DNA of 64,000 bases from Hermatobates lingyangjiaoensis (GCA_026182355.1 JAPFBL010001617.1:8991001-9055000), one strand, 5' to 3'. Shown: positions 46,101 through 60,797, counted from the first letter of the stretch. Translations and numbers: made by a program. Notes: generated by a model from the letters alone, not told the origin.

Positions 46101-49100
46101 CAACGAGATTGACAAGTGCGCTAATTGACTGAGTACTGAAATTATTGTCAGAAAAATGGAACTTGTTGTTTTGGAACAATGTAGAGCATATGGTCCCAAA
46201 AAAAGTGTTATTAACAATCTCCACTTGTTTTTATGTTAATGAAGTTTCTACTAATTTAGATTAACAAAAGCTAACTCAGTTATGTATACTTCTTTTTGCC
46301 TATAGAGAAAAATTATCTACTTTGTATTTAAATATTTATCCCGTGGTACACTGATCGTATTTGGTTCCGTGAGGCACTTTTATTATTATGATTTATGTTT
46401 TGTATATTGTTTATGAAAATTATTACATCAAGGGATTTGTTTCCTTTAGGCCTTTGAAACGAAGATTCAGAATATGCCTGATGGGATAAACAAAAGGAAG
46501 AGTTGCCTGGTGTTAAGTATTGCAAATGTTAGTATGTACTGAAAGTTAAGTAGGTATAAAAACTACTCCCATAATACAAGACAACCAGCGTAAGGTTCAA
46601 TATTTTGTTACGTTTGTATTTGTACTATTAATAGTCTTTATTTGAAATTACAGTTAACACTGTCGTGATTCGTTTAAAAATACTTTTCTTGATTACTCTT
46701 ATATTAAGTTTATCAGTTATATACAATGTGTCAGTCATTTAATTACTTTAATTTAATACTTTATGTTTTTTTCAGGATATATTGGATAATAGAGTTAGTT
46801 TTAATATTATAAGTAGAAGTTCTTGTGTTGTAGGTTTTGAATAGGATATTCTGTATGCTACGAATATTCCATTTAAAGTTGTTTGTACAACAAGGGTTAG
46901 GATATCCATTCTTAGAGTAGTTAACCCGAATATTTCGCATATTATCTTCCTCGCACACCGGTTTCGTAACACGTACACTTCCAAGAGTTGTTTAGACCTA
47001 GAGTTCTATTTGGTGTTATCTGACAGTCAATTGTCTGTTAGTTTTGTTAATCATTTAGTATGTACTAGTTCCCATTTTTTTTTGGGTAGTCTTTTTCAGT
47101 TTATAGTTTGTCCATTAGTCTTTATGTAAGTATTTTTAAATTAGCAAGACGTTTGAAGAGTTCTTATTGATATAGCTTCTCGACCACTGATATTTCAAAT
47201 TCACAAAAGGGGTTCTTGAGGATTTTGGACCAAAATCCTCAAGAACCCCTTCTGTGAATTTGAAGATTTCGTTTGTTGAGTTAGTATGTAGGATTTAGTT
47301 ATAAGTTTGTACAATAGTTAGTTCCTTGAATTAGCCATTCGTTAATAATTGTTCTCTGTATTGTTTTGTCTAAAATGTCTCTGTCCAACGGGAAATAATT
47401 TCCGTACAAGCAGACTTTCATGTTCTGTAGTTCGTGTCATAGTATTGGAAGATGGTTTGAAATGTATTCATTTTACAAACATAATAAGGACTTACTCAAA
47501 CTTCCCTAATCAGTTGATATGGTTATGTATAGATATTAGGACATTTACACTTATAATTGTTAGTAAAGATCAGTTAGGAAATGAAGAAATGATTAGTGAC
47601 TCTGACAGACAGCTAATGGAACACAGAAAACAAGATCTAACTAGTTGGTTCTTGAACAGCGTAGCTTGAAATCAGTCGAATGAGGTAGAAAATTAACTGT
47701 GTACGATGGTTAATTATTTTAATAATATTTCATTGTTGTTTCAATTTTTCTTTAGTTAATGTTTTATTAACTAATATTTTCATTCGTTAATAATTGTTCT
47801 CTGTATTTTTTTGTCTAAAATATCTGTCCAGCGGGAAATATTTCCGTGCATGCAGACTTTTATGTCCTTTAGTTCCTGTTCTTATGTTCTTGGATATTCC
47901 TGTTTAGAAAATACTTAATTTCCTATTTAGTCACATGCTTATGACTAAATGCATGTATTGATGGATATCTATTTTTGAAAAGTTTACATAAAATACTTTA
48001 AGTAAAATATATTTATTTTTAATTAATTATATGTACTGTTAATTGTATTAAATCTGCTATATCCATAAAAAATTATATCAAGTGTTGTGTGTCCGTTCAC
48101 ACTATATAAATGACAAATGAATTTGAATGAGATGGGTCTCAATTCATGCAAATTTTCCTAGTCAAGTTTTATGTGAGAAAATCTCGAAAATTTAGTTCAT
48201 ATATACTTTAAAAATTTGTTATTATTGAAAAAAATCGCGCTTTTGATATTTTTTCTTTTTGGATCACTTTAGTGAACCCCTTGGGAGGTACGCTGTCAAT
48301 AAAACTGGGGGTGTCGCTAATAACATCTTGAAGAGTTCAATGTAGAAGAATTAGATTGTATCGACCTCTAAATCTTTTTAAATTATGAGGGATAAGAGAT
48401 GTACAAAGTTGATAGCAAATTACTTAGATTAGAATATTTAAAAAAAAGATTACTATAGTGGAAATCTGAAGACGCTTAGTTGATTAGAAATTTAATTCTT
48501 TACAACATTTATTTGAAACGTTTTTTCTTTGTTTTGTGATCTAAGCACCAAAACCTCAAGTAACTGTACAAGTTTAAAATTAGCGTTTGCCATTTTTTTG
48601 CATTTTGACATTCACGTCACAGTGCTACAGATGTTCTTGACGAACAAGTTTTATATTATTTTTTTTTTAATTTGATGATCTTGCAATGATTCGTTCGTCA
48701 TTACTTTATTCTGTTGGTGAAATTAAAAACTGCAAGTTAAGTAATTTTAATTGTTTTCAACCCCCTCAGTAATGGATTATGGGCTTTCACATTTAGTACT
48801 AGCTCACGGGGTGGAAAGTTTGGCTCATTTGTTATTTGATATCAGTTTAGTTGTGAGTTAATCACATTGTAAAATTAATAGTAACGATTAAAAATTATTC
48901 TTTTCTAAATTGATATATAATAAGTGTAAATTCACCACATATACCATTTTTTCTATTAGTGTGAATTATATTCCTTTTTAATTATTTATCATATTTGGAG
49001 TTATGATTTCATGTTAATTTTTTTTAATAAGTGTAGAGTAGTGAGTTTTTTCTTATTGCTGAAAATAATATAGCACTATTTTTCAGGATCTTTTAGAAGA

Positions 49101-52100
49101 AGTTAAGCACACTATCGTGTTATTACAAATAGCTAAGGTAAATGTAATTCATTTTCCGTTTTCATCTTTAAACATTTCATTTCTTTTCCTACAGTTGACT
49201 TACTTCAAACATCCTTGAAAATTGTAACATCCTAATCTTTAGCAACATACTTCAATAGTAAAACAGATCAAATCTTGCTTACTTGGTTTATGTACAATTT
49301 TTCCTGATATTAGAAAAAAAATTATTTGTGTAATTCAACATGTATAATTCAGTGAGAAGATGGGAACAATATATAAGTGATGTTTAAAGATTAATGATGT
49401 ATTCAGTCCTCAAATTAGGATTTGACTTGGAATTTATGAGTTGGATCAGTGGTTTTGTTAAAGTAAAATCCATTACTACTTACAGGAAGTACTTTTACTT
49501 TAGTAATTGTTAAGTATCGTTAGTATATATTTCACTGTTTCTCTAAAAACTGAACTAAATTTAAAATCAATATTACTTTTTAGTAAAAAGTATTAATTAT
49601 GTCAACGGGTTTTCTCTATTGTTTTGTAGTAAATATAAAATGATTGCATTCGGAGATGTTATATGTTCTTTCTAGAATACTGCTCACCCTGTTAATGGGA
49701 CATACCAGCCAATATCACCAGACACTACCAGCAAATCTGATGGTGCGTATAGTTTATTATCAAATTTATGTTATTCTCATAAAATGAAATAATTACCATA
49801 ATTTTTTCAATGATAAAGGAAATCAATCAGTATCGGGGATGTCCCAAGTTGTTGTACCTGACACATCTTATTCAAGTTCAGACGATGATGACTATTACGA
49901 TGCTAATGATGAAAGTGGATCCCTTTCAGTGTCAGCACGCTCTTCTGATGCAGAGTATGTAATAGTCAATTTTAGTATTTTATTTGTTTAATCAATAATA
50001 GTGCATTATGATTTATTAGAAGTCATATATTTTGCCATTTTTTAACAAAAATTGCTATATTACTTTTTATGAAAGTTTTATATTTAGTTACATTAACAAA
50101 CTATACGTCAAAGATATCTTATTTTGTTGTAGAAATGCTGTTTTTTTTTGTTTTTTTTTTTGAAAAATATGGTAGATATTATTTTTATAGTTATTGAAGT
50201 AAAACTATATGTAGAAAAAAAAACTTTAGTTTACTAACCTGTTTAGTTTTTAATCAAAATTTATGCATTAAAAGTATGTATTCGTATAGTTTTGTTTTGC
50301 TAGTATCATCCTATACTGTGGATAAGGGGCCAGGTTAACTCAGTGATTAATGTACTCGCCTCTGAACTGATAGGACCGGGGTTCGATCCCCACCTGGTCC
50401 TCGATTTATTCACGTTGGAGGTGAATAAATCTGAGCACGTCGTCCCTTGCAGAAGGACGTTAAACCGTCGGTCCCGAACCTGTACGATGTCAGGTACTCG
50501 TTAAAGATCTCTACTCTTAATACACTTGAGTTAGGCAAAATTTAGGACTCCCACTGTAGAATCAATCTTCATTGTGTGATATCAGAAAGGGCCAATGCTC
50601 GGCCCGCGTGTGTTGTAGTTTATCCACCTAACCTATACTGTGGATAGAGTGGATAGACATAACTTGTTTATAAATCTTGATGCCCATTGTATACAATAAT
50701 TTTCGACTCATTCTAGTTTTACGTATGAAAAAAAATGTTTAGTGCTTGTGATCAGAATGAAATCTTGTATAAAATTTATTTTATTCATAAAATGAGAAAT
50801 TTTATTTAGGTTTTATTGTTTTATTTATTGATAGTCTCTATTTTAACATGAGCTAAATTAATATTGTATGTACATAATTATATTTTGTAAAAGTACAATT
50901 GTAATTATGCCAGAATAGGTTCATTTTTGGTTACACTTAGTTGGCCTTTTCAGGTATACAGTCTTACTTAAAATGTTAAAGAGATTAGAATTTTACTTGA
51001 ATTCTATGGTCATCATTAGTTAAAAAAAAGTATTTCATTATTCTTGATAGGATAAGGTAATCGTGATCATTGCATTGCTTCTAATAATTGTGAATTATGG
51101 TGGACGACAAATTTTAAATGTGAAGCGAACATTCTAGCCATTCTGTTTTATCTATAAATGCCCTTAATATAACATATTAGAAATAAGAATTTTTTTATTG
51201 ATCGGAGATGTGAAAAGATTCTTAACATTGTTGTAATAAGGAAGCACTGTTGCATTAAATCTCATCGATCCCAGTTTAAAATATAGTTAGAACTATACTG
51301 ACAAAACTTTTCAGGTTTCCTTTATCCCTCACTCCCAAGTGTGTTTCTATAGTAACATGTTTTAACAATGCTTTTTTAATTTGAAGGAAAATTGTTACAT
51401 TAAAAGAATCAAAAATGTTAAATACATATCAATTGATTAATAAATTAAAGAATTAATTAAGAAAGACTGTTACAATTAAAATAATCAAAAATGTTAAATG
51501 CATTTCATTTGATTAATAAATTAAAGAATTAATTAACAAAAAGAAAAACTATGAAGTCCATTATGAAACTTACGCCTGCTGTAAGAACTGTTATTAATGA
51601 AAAGGTTGACAAAAGAAACAACTTACAGGTTTTAATATCTAAATTATCAATTAAATAAAACCAAACAATACAATCGTTAAACAAACAAAAAATATGGTCA
51701 ACTTATATTTTAAAATGTTTTTGGATCTTATGAAACCTCTTGTATATGAAGGCATAAGTATGAAGGTTTATCTTATCTTACAATAACGTTTTCATTCAAC
51801 ATTTGATTTGCTTGAATGGTTCTATATTGCTTAAAACAGTTGTAACTTACTAAGTAGAGACTGAAGATCAAGGGAATGTACATCTACCTGTAATTTTATT
51901 TATTAAAGTACAAGACTTAATTTTTTCAATTTATTTAATTAATAAAAATATTAATTTGCAATTTTCATCATTTTTGAAACTTTATTAGAATTTTTCCGAA
52001 TTTTTATTCTAATACGTTAGTGCTAGGGTTTTTTTAGTGATCCTTTCTGGGAACCCCCCACGTCGGCTTAAGAGGATTTGACTAAAAAAGATGACACTGG

Positions 52101-55100
52101 AAGTAAATTTCATATTTTTGCGAAGTGTTCATGCTTTTTAAAGTAACATCTTGTCCATCTCACGAAGACTGTCAAGGGATTATTTTATTTCTGTGGTTCG
52201 GTTATAATTAACTAAATATGAAACACATTTTTTTCCTCTTTGAATCCGAAAAAGGTTATTTTTTTACATCTTTCTAACGTCTTTAAACTGCTATTTTATT
52301 TAGTTATATAAAACCAAAGTTCAGTCGAAATTCTTCTGGTTAGTTTGAATTAGAAATTATTTAACTTTGATGAAATATGTTAAGTAGATTTTGATATGTG
52401 GGATTTACATATTTTCAACCATTTAATTAGATATTTCCCAATAATTAAATTGATGAATGTATAGATTATGAATTAAATGAAAATTACACAACTTTGTGAC
52501 CTCTTAGAAGGTTGTTTCCATTATTCCATGTATTGAATTCATATAATGAATGTGTAGGACTTTTGAATATTTTTCATTGTTTTGCTACCAATATTTCAGA
52601 CTAATAATCAATTTACATTAAAAACTAAATAAGAAGTGATATATTGTATAACATTATACAATACTGAAAAAAAGAAGAAACTATTGAAAAGTGTAAATTA
52701 AAGATTGATTAACCATGTTGAAAAACGCTGCCATGATCAATTTAGTGTACTTGATCTTCTTAAAGTCATTGTTGAAAAGAGAAACTTGAAATTTGGTAAT
52801 CTTAATATTGAATTATAGGTGTTGAACAAAAATAGATATAAGTATCTTTTGTCGCACAGTAGTTTTGGTGAGAAATTAGTTCAGAATGAAATCTACATCA
52901 AATGATCCTGATCATTACTGTCCTAATTACTGTAAATTGTTAAGGTGTTAAGTTTAATGGCATCGAAAAGATTAAGTTTTAAAGTAAGAGCCACGACAGT
53001 ACAAGCATTGTTCAAAATGCAAATAAAAGTCTATTAGATACTTAAGTTTTCTATATGAATGAGGTAAAATTGCTTATTATTAAGAAATATTAGTGATCCA
53101 CTAATTTTTGAAAAATAAACTACATAATACTAACACTAGAACAAATTCATAGGGCAATTAAACCCATTACCAATAAGAGACAGAATGAAGTTATTTTTGA
53201 ACGATTGAGCTTGATACTACCATCCCTAAATCAAGATACAGTAAGTTCATTTCAGTAGTCTTGACTTTTAAAAAAGTTCATTTAATTTTCTTTTGTTTAT
53301 ATATGTGGATTGAGGAGTAATTGTCATGAAAATATATGCGGAGTTCTTAAGATTATCAGTCCTCCGATCAGAAATAGGTGTTCCTGAAATGTTTTATCAT
53401 GTCCATGCCTGTATAGAAAACAGTACGTTTCAGGAAGGCTATTTTCATTATTCCATGAGAAATCTACGCGTGTAAGAATTTTGTACAGTATTAAGAAATC
53501 TAAACCAACTGAAATCAGTGTCAATGACTTTAAGGCCTTAAAATAAAATATATAGATATTTATTTTCGACCTGGTTGAACTCCTACTATATTACTAAAGA
53601 ATGACGGAAGAGGAGGCTACAAAAGACATGGTAGTGTTACTGTTTAAATTTGAATAATCAGATAACTGTTTAAGCTCAATTTAAAATTAACTTCATTATG
53701 TCTCTTATTTGCGGGGGGTTCTGTTATCCTTTGAATTATATGTCAGTTATAGTGTCGAGTCATTTTATTTTCGCTTTCTTTTTGTAAAGAAGTATACAAT
53801 ATTACCTACACTATCGGGCGAAATTGGTACTTCATATTGCTAACTGAGTATTTGACTACTATTTCTTTGCGTTTTGGGACAATGCTTCCACTTAATACCT
53901 CCTACATGACAACTTGCTGTTTTCATTAAACCTAATGGTTTCAGGGTTTACGGTGATTAGGCGCCTATATAGTTTTGTAAGTCGCTTGATTGACTAGCGA
54001 CGAGATTGTTGTAAATCTATAATTTAGGAAATTGATGCCGAAATTCTAACCTAGTGAAGATGATGTTAGGTTTTTAAGCAAAATTGTCACTGGAGATATT
54101 ACAATATCACCAAGAAAGTGAATTTAAAAGGTTTTTAAGCAAAATTGTCACTGGAGATATTACAATATCACCAAGAAAGTGAATTTAAACAAACTGTTTC
54201 ACCTCGTTAAGTCATGTGCGCAGTATTTTGAGATATGGATGGATGGATTTTTTGCTTTGGAGCGGTAGTAAATTTCGAGACTTATTTAGCTTGTCGAACT
54301 CAAGATCTCATCTTATAGCGAGGGGGGAGGGCAACTTCATGATCCTCCCCATAGCACTGATCTAGCAACGACTGACCGTGGTATAATGGTTGGCAAATCA
54401 GGCGGCCGATATCTCTAGGGGGGGGGGGGGGGGGGGGGGGGAATTCAGAAGCTGGTTTAAGATATGAAGTAGTTTAATATTGGCGGTAATTATTTTGTTG
54501 TAAAGTGAAATAAGGTATATGATTTAATGTAAAAACAAATTACGCCTGTGTCTTTTTATATCGAAATGGTACTTACTTTAAAAATTCTCCTCATACATGC
54601 TCATCGTTACATTGAAATTAAGAAGGAAAGAATAAGGATATTTGAAAATAGCGTTAATGACCTTTATGGCAGAAATATGCCAAGTTTTGGGTCAGAAAAG
54701 AAAATTAAATAAATAAACCTTTTCACTTATTTTTTATGGGATGAATGTATTGAACTACCGGCCATTTCCACTATTTAAAAAGGAAGCAGTTATGACTGAT
54801 AGTGGATATATCATGGTGCATATGTAAATTAGATTTGCAGTTAATTAAACTATTCATAGAGCCCTAATATTATTCATTTTGAAAAAATTTCTGTGTTAAC
54901 AAAATTAATTTAATTACATTATTCTGCATTATGAATTTTAATTTTTTCTCGCGAATTATATTTTTTTATTGATATGTAATGTATTACATATCATTATTTT
55001 CGGTTTTGACTTTTGATTTATTAGAGGCATCGGTGATTCTTTTTCCAATTCACAATTTTGATGAAAATTGTCATTACTAAATTTCTTATGTGTTATATTT

Positions 55101-58100
55101 GTATCTTTAAAAGTGTTTTGGAAGAAGTATTTTTGGTGTGTCTAATGAATCACAATTTTATGACAATAAAACTGCTATGTCTCCTTCATCTAGACTATCG
55201 TAACTATGTTTCAAAAAACTGGAAGGTATGTTACTATGTATATTTTATTTCATGTCTATTCTTTTCCAAGTCTTCCAACGAAATAAATTAATGCAAAATT
55301 TTATACTTATATATTAATATCAAGTTTCTCCCTAGAGTGTGTAAAATTAGAAAGTTAAAATTAAAAAAATATACAATTTTATGCATTCCTATTGTTTATT
55401 TGCATGGCATATTATTCATTTAAGTATTATATTTTGTTTAATTACTTGGGGGATTTTTATCTTTTCTTGTATTTAATTAATTAATTTAGAACATTTATGT
55501 ACTCTTGTAAAACTGTGTTAATTAAATAAATTATAATTTCTAAGTTATGATAAATAATATCGTTTGATATGTGGTGAGAGTATGTGAGGAAGAGTTATTA
55601 GAAAGTTTGGGTTTTAATATTGAAGGTCCCAGGAGAATTACTTGTGCAGACTCTTCTGCACTATTCAGTTCCAGTTGGGCCCGTTTGGAGCCAGCACTTG
55701 CTTCAATTCTTCATTGATCCTGAGTAAATTTCAACTGATGTCAACTTAAAACCTATTTGCTTTCTTTGGAGTGCTCGTTTTTTAGTTTTAATGAAATGGT
55801 TGATATCAAGTTTTTGCGTTTATTATTTCTGTAATAAAATTCATTATTATTCATTTATATTTTCACTTTAGCCCTAATATTTGAGTTTTTTCGTAATTTC
55901 GTTAAATAAATAACGTAAAATGTTACGAATTTTAACTTCAAAATGGACAAGTTTTAACCGCCGCAAATCTGTTGTGAGGTAGGTTTACGTATTTATTAAT
56001 TAATATTCACTCATTAATAATATTGTCTATTATTTCCAAGTGTATGGTGTTGCATTGTTTTTTTTTGTTTTTATATGTTTACATTTTTTTTCTGAAGAAG
56101 TAAAATGAATGCTTATTAAATTGGTTGTTTAGATGTAATCCTTTTTGTTGATTCTGTTATTTTTTTTAAATATTATATTATTTTATACTATTAATATAGT
56201 TTAATTAATAATGATTAAAGTTGTATATTTCATCTTTACAGTGAGAAAATTTTGATTGTAAATATAGTTGTTTTTATAGAGTTAACAATTATTATTGGTA
56301 TTAAATTTATTTATATTTTATGGAAATAATCACTTGGTGTAAATAATTATCTATTATTGAACATTTTCGTAAATAAGTTTTCTTCACTTTAATAATTACT
56401 CCTATAGATTTTGTATTGTTTAAATAATACTAATATTTATGTTCGATATCATTGTAAAAAAATACAAATGATTTTTTAAATATTAAGATTTAGTTTATAC
56501 TACTAGAATAGTGATCTTTAATTAATAAAACATGATAACTTTTTTTGCAGTGATGTTTTAGAAGCAGTTGAAAGTGATGTCCCTGCTAGTCAGGTTGAAG
56601 ATGTTGTAGAAGATCCGGCTACTACAGATGGAGGATCATCTTCACATTTAGTCAAAGCCAATGGATCCTTCGATTACGATGGTACTTATTTAAAGTTTAA
56701 TTATTACCAAATCTAAATTATATAATACCAATTGTGATTTATTATATAATTACCATTTATATAATAAATGGTTACCACAGTTTCTATTTATTCTTGATGT
56801 TTAAAATAGAAATTTCTATTTATAATAAAGTGTAATATAAATGTTTTTAATAATGGTGGAAGTTGAATAATTTCTTAGTTAAAAGTAACGCAAATCATAA
56901 ATCATAACTTCTGCATTTTACTTTTTCATACTCTAATGCCATGTAAATTTCTGTTTGTGTAGTTTGACCTTAAACTACATTTTTTATCAATATGACACAG
57001 TTTTCAATATAGGATAAATGATAAAATAGGATTGGTTTGCTCCTAAGTGATGTTAAGTATACAAATTGAAAACTCAAAACGATTGGTTTATCTAATGACT
57101 CTTTGATTCAGGTAGAAATTGATTTTGAAATTATTCCTTCCAAGTAAAAAATCTTCACATATGTGTGAAGAGATTTCTACAATTAACTCTGCTTCAAGTT
57201 ATCCCTTCGTATTCTAAAATTTATTTAATGTATTACCATAGTATCTGAACCGGCGTTCATTTAATCTGTATTGCATAGATGTATATTACCCCAATAATTT
57301 AATTGAATTGATTTATTCTTGATTTCTTGATAAAAGAAATGAATTCTTAGCCTACTTAAGTGTTTATTTATCAGGAAAACCAATAAAAATGCATATATGT
57401 TACTTCTGTTTTAATAATAATTGTCATTATTTCATGAACTGAAACTATCAACCTATTTATAATATTGTCAAGATTATTCTGACCCAGTATAATCAATCAA
57501 CAAAGTTGATTACCATTGAGTTTGATATTAAGTTTATTTGTGATAAATAACTTCTGCTTTTTTTTCTTAGTATATATGACATATTTTTGATAAAATTTAC
57601 TTATATAGTATGTTTTTTGCAGCTATGTATGAAGATACAACTGAGTCTGATGGTAAGAGAGTTATGCTATATCTATCATACAAGTTTAAGAATATTACTG
57701 TAATTTAAGCGTGAGCTTAAATATTGTTTATTGAATAATTTATTTACGCTTTTAAGTTTATGATTTATTCATAATATTTCTCTTTATTTTTTGTAGTATC
57801 TGATTCTTTAGAACTGTTCTTTCAAAACATTTCCTTACCTTTTAATTCTTTTAAAATGCTCTCTTGCTCCACTCCTCAGTCCGAACTATATGTCAGCTAT
57901 CACATACTCCACTCATTCCCTGACGAAGACCATTCCTTGAAAAAGATCTTAGTCCCATTCTAGAATTGCTTACTGTGTTTATTTTTATTTCCGTATTTAT
58001 TTCGATATCTTTAATATATCTAAAGTCCTCGTTTATAAATGTATAATATTCAAATTAGTGGTAAATATTGTTTGCGTTGGAAAAGTACAATGTCCTTTAG

Positions 58101-60797
58101 ATGAGGTGTACATTTCATAGTACAAAAACCATCCAAAACTGTTTAATGAAAAATCTATGGCGCAATATGTTTTCATTTAGTATTGTTTTTCTTTCATTTA
58201 AACCTTTCTTGTATTAAGGCCGTTCAAACGTATGTGTCCTGAACTAACCATGGCGTGTTGATCCAGTTACAATGTTCAACTAACGTTACAGTGATATTTG
58301 TTGTTTATAGTTAGACTCTGCTAGGATTTAAAGCTATTTATAGATTGCAACACATAATGCTTCAATTAAGACCTGCAATTTTAGAAGAACTTAGTATTAT
58401 AATTATAACTTTTTTAATTTAATTATTAATTAAGACACTGATGCCGTCTTGTATTGTTTAGTACCTTTGCACAAATTTTATAAAATTAACATTTCAGTTC
58501 ACGTTGAAATTCAAGGCTCAGTTGTTACTCATCTTATTTCCCAAGTGAAAATTGGAATGGATTTAACCAAAGTTGTTCTTCCTACATTCATTTTGGAAAG
58601 GAGGTCATTATTAGAAATGTATGCCGATTACTTCGCCCATCCCGATATGTTTGTTAGGTAATGTATAGTAATATTAGTTGTTAATATTATGTTCAATATA
58701 TTCGACGGTGGAAGAAACGAGACGAAAATAAAAATTACTTTCACTTTCAGAATAGCTGAACTTAATACAGAACAAGAGCGAATGGTTCAAGTTTTGAAAT
58801 GGTATATGTGTTCTTATCATGCTGGAAGGAAAAGCACGGTTGCTAAGAAGCCATACAACCCTATTCTTGGGGAAATATTTCAGTGCTATTGGGATATTGA
58901 GGACTCGGATGATACACTTAATGTAGAAGAAATATCTGATGGTCCAATACCTTGGTGCAATTCTAATCAACTCACTTTTGTGGCAGAACAAGTGTCTCAT
59001 CATCCTCCAAGTAAATATTTAAGTACAAATTAGTCTTTGTTTTATTATCCAAGATATAATTGACTAGGTAATTTTCTTTTTGTGTGTAAAGAAACATATA
59101 CAGTAGATTCCGCTTTATTGGGACAGCCGCTTATTTGGGACAAATCTCAAAGAACGGAAACCAAACTATTAACTACAATTGTAAATTTGTATGTTTAATT
59201 GGGACAACATTCCGCTTAATTGGGACAACATTCAATAAATATAAGATTTTAGTACAGTAGAGTCCTGACTAACCGAGTATGTTTTAACTGAGTTCCGGTT
59301 TAACCGAGCCAGTGCAGCGGCAAAACAAACACCATCCCCTTCTAAATCCCGGGAAAGCCAGAAAGGCGGCTTCTTTCTGAACCCGATACCCGTGTTTTAA
59401 AAATCCGCAGCTGCCTCATGTTCACATTTGCTATCTTTTCCATCCGAGCAAAACATACACCACCCCCCCCCCCCCCCCATCCAATGCTTAATGGCATTGT
59501 TCCTAAAACCAATCAAATGAATTTCCAAAAAAAAAAAAAGTGAAATTCGTTTAATTGGGACAGCCGCTTAATTGGGACAAAACGCCTCGGTCCCGATGTG
59601 TCCCAATTAACCGGAATCGACTGTATTCTATTGTTTCATTGATTTCAGTTATAGTTATGAACATTATTATCTCACTTTTTCTTTTAATATGATGTCATTT
59701 ACAGTTTATAATCAGTAGCATACAGTTTTGTTAGGGTAATATTAATATTTGAAATATAGTATTTGTAGGGATATCTTGTTGTTAAAGACTATACACTATT
59801 GACTGTTAGTTTGAGAAACTGAACAGAGTTTGTTTACCCTCACCATTCTCAGGTTATTTGCTTAGATTCCTCGTTTATATATCACTTGTAAACCTGCTTT
59901 ATAATTGTATATATCAACTGATCAGAATATTTAAACAGGTTTTCTTTGTATTTTTTGTTTTACTACCCCCATTTGATTGTGCATATTTTAGTCACACAGT
60001 TTTTGATTGCAGTTTGATTTATACGTTATATTAATTGTACATATTGTTCTAGTTCGAACTGTTTAACCTTATTGTTTTTTTTATTTTCAGTTTCAGCTTT
60101 TTATGCAGAACATTATAATAAGAAAATCAGCTTCAATGCCCACGTTTGGACTAAATCGAAGTTCCTAGGACTTTCTATAGGTGTAAATAATGTTGGCTTC
60201 GGTACCGTTCATGTTATTGAGTACAATGAAAAATATGTTGTAACATTTCCGAATGGTTTTGGAAGGTAAGACTAAATAAGTTTTCTGAATAGGTTATTAC
60301 TGTATATCACTTTGTTTATTTAATTTTCTAATGAGTGATGATATTGTTTAACTTTGTTATAAAAGTTTATAAAATGGTTCTAATTGTTTTAGTCTATGTG
60401 GAGAGATTTTTGATAATAGTGTGGTTGGTAGTGATTCTTTGAAATTTGTTTTCGTTTTGATAAAGGTTTAGAAAGAATAATATACTAGGGGAAAACAAAA
60501 ACATGTTAAACCGAACAAAAACAAGGGATTTCAGTATATTCAAATTTAGTTTGAAGGACTTAAACACTATTTCTTGGATTAATAGGTGGACGGGTTGTGG
60601 GAACGGTTCAGAAGATGGGGTAATTGTGATATCATGTACGGGAAATTGAAATATCTGCAGCACACTCGATCAGTTTGCCAGGTTCAAATCAAACTCTCAA
60701 ACTCACAGATGCGGTCGTGTCTGCTTTTATTTTATAGCATAAAAAAATGTAAAGTTTAATAAAAAGCACTATGGTTAACCGTTAGCACTATGGCACC

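Noticed and set aside
46528..46545. Alternative exon 4 donor GTATGT at 46532
   Set aside because: Its use would leave a phase that does not fit exon 5; the GTTAGT donor at 46528 keeps frame and family length.
46790..46850. Possible extra ORP exon after an acceptor-like TTTTTTCAG at 46766-46774
   Set aside because: The frame gives a sequence unlike any ORP, and exons 4 and 5 already join with the alignment length expected from the family.
47349..47669. 106-codon plus-strand frame inside ORP intron 4
   Set aside because: It overlaps one of two direct repeats, does not preserve the frame in the second copy, and shows no known domain.
50326..50402. A functional tRNA gene
   Set aside because: The T arm is good, but the anticodon arm is irregular, a SINE body follows directly, and a target-site duplication flanks the whole unit, so it is a SINE head.
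53324..53524. Minus-strand frame in ORP intron 7
   Set aside because: Short, in an intron, AT-rich composition, no motif; expected by chance.
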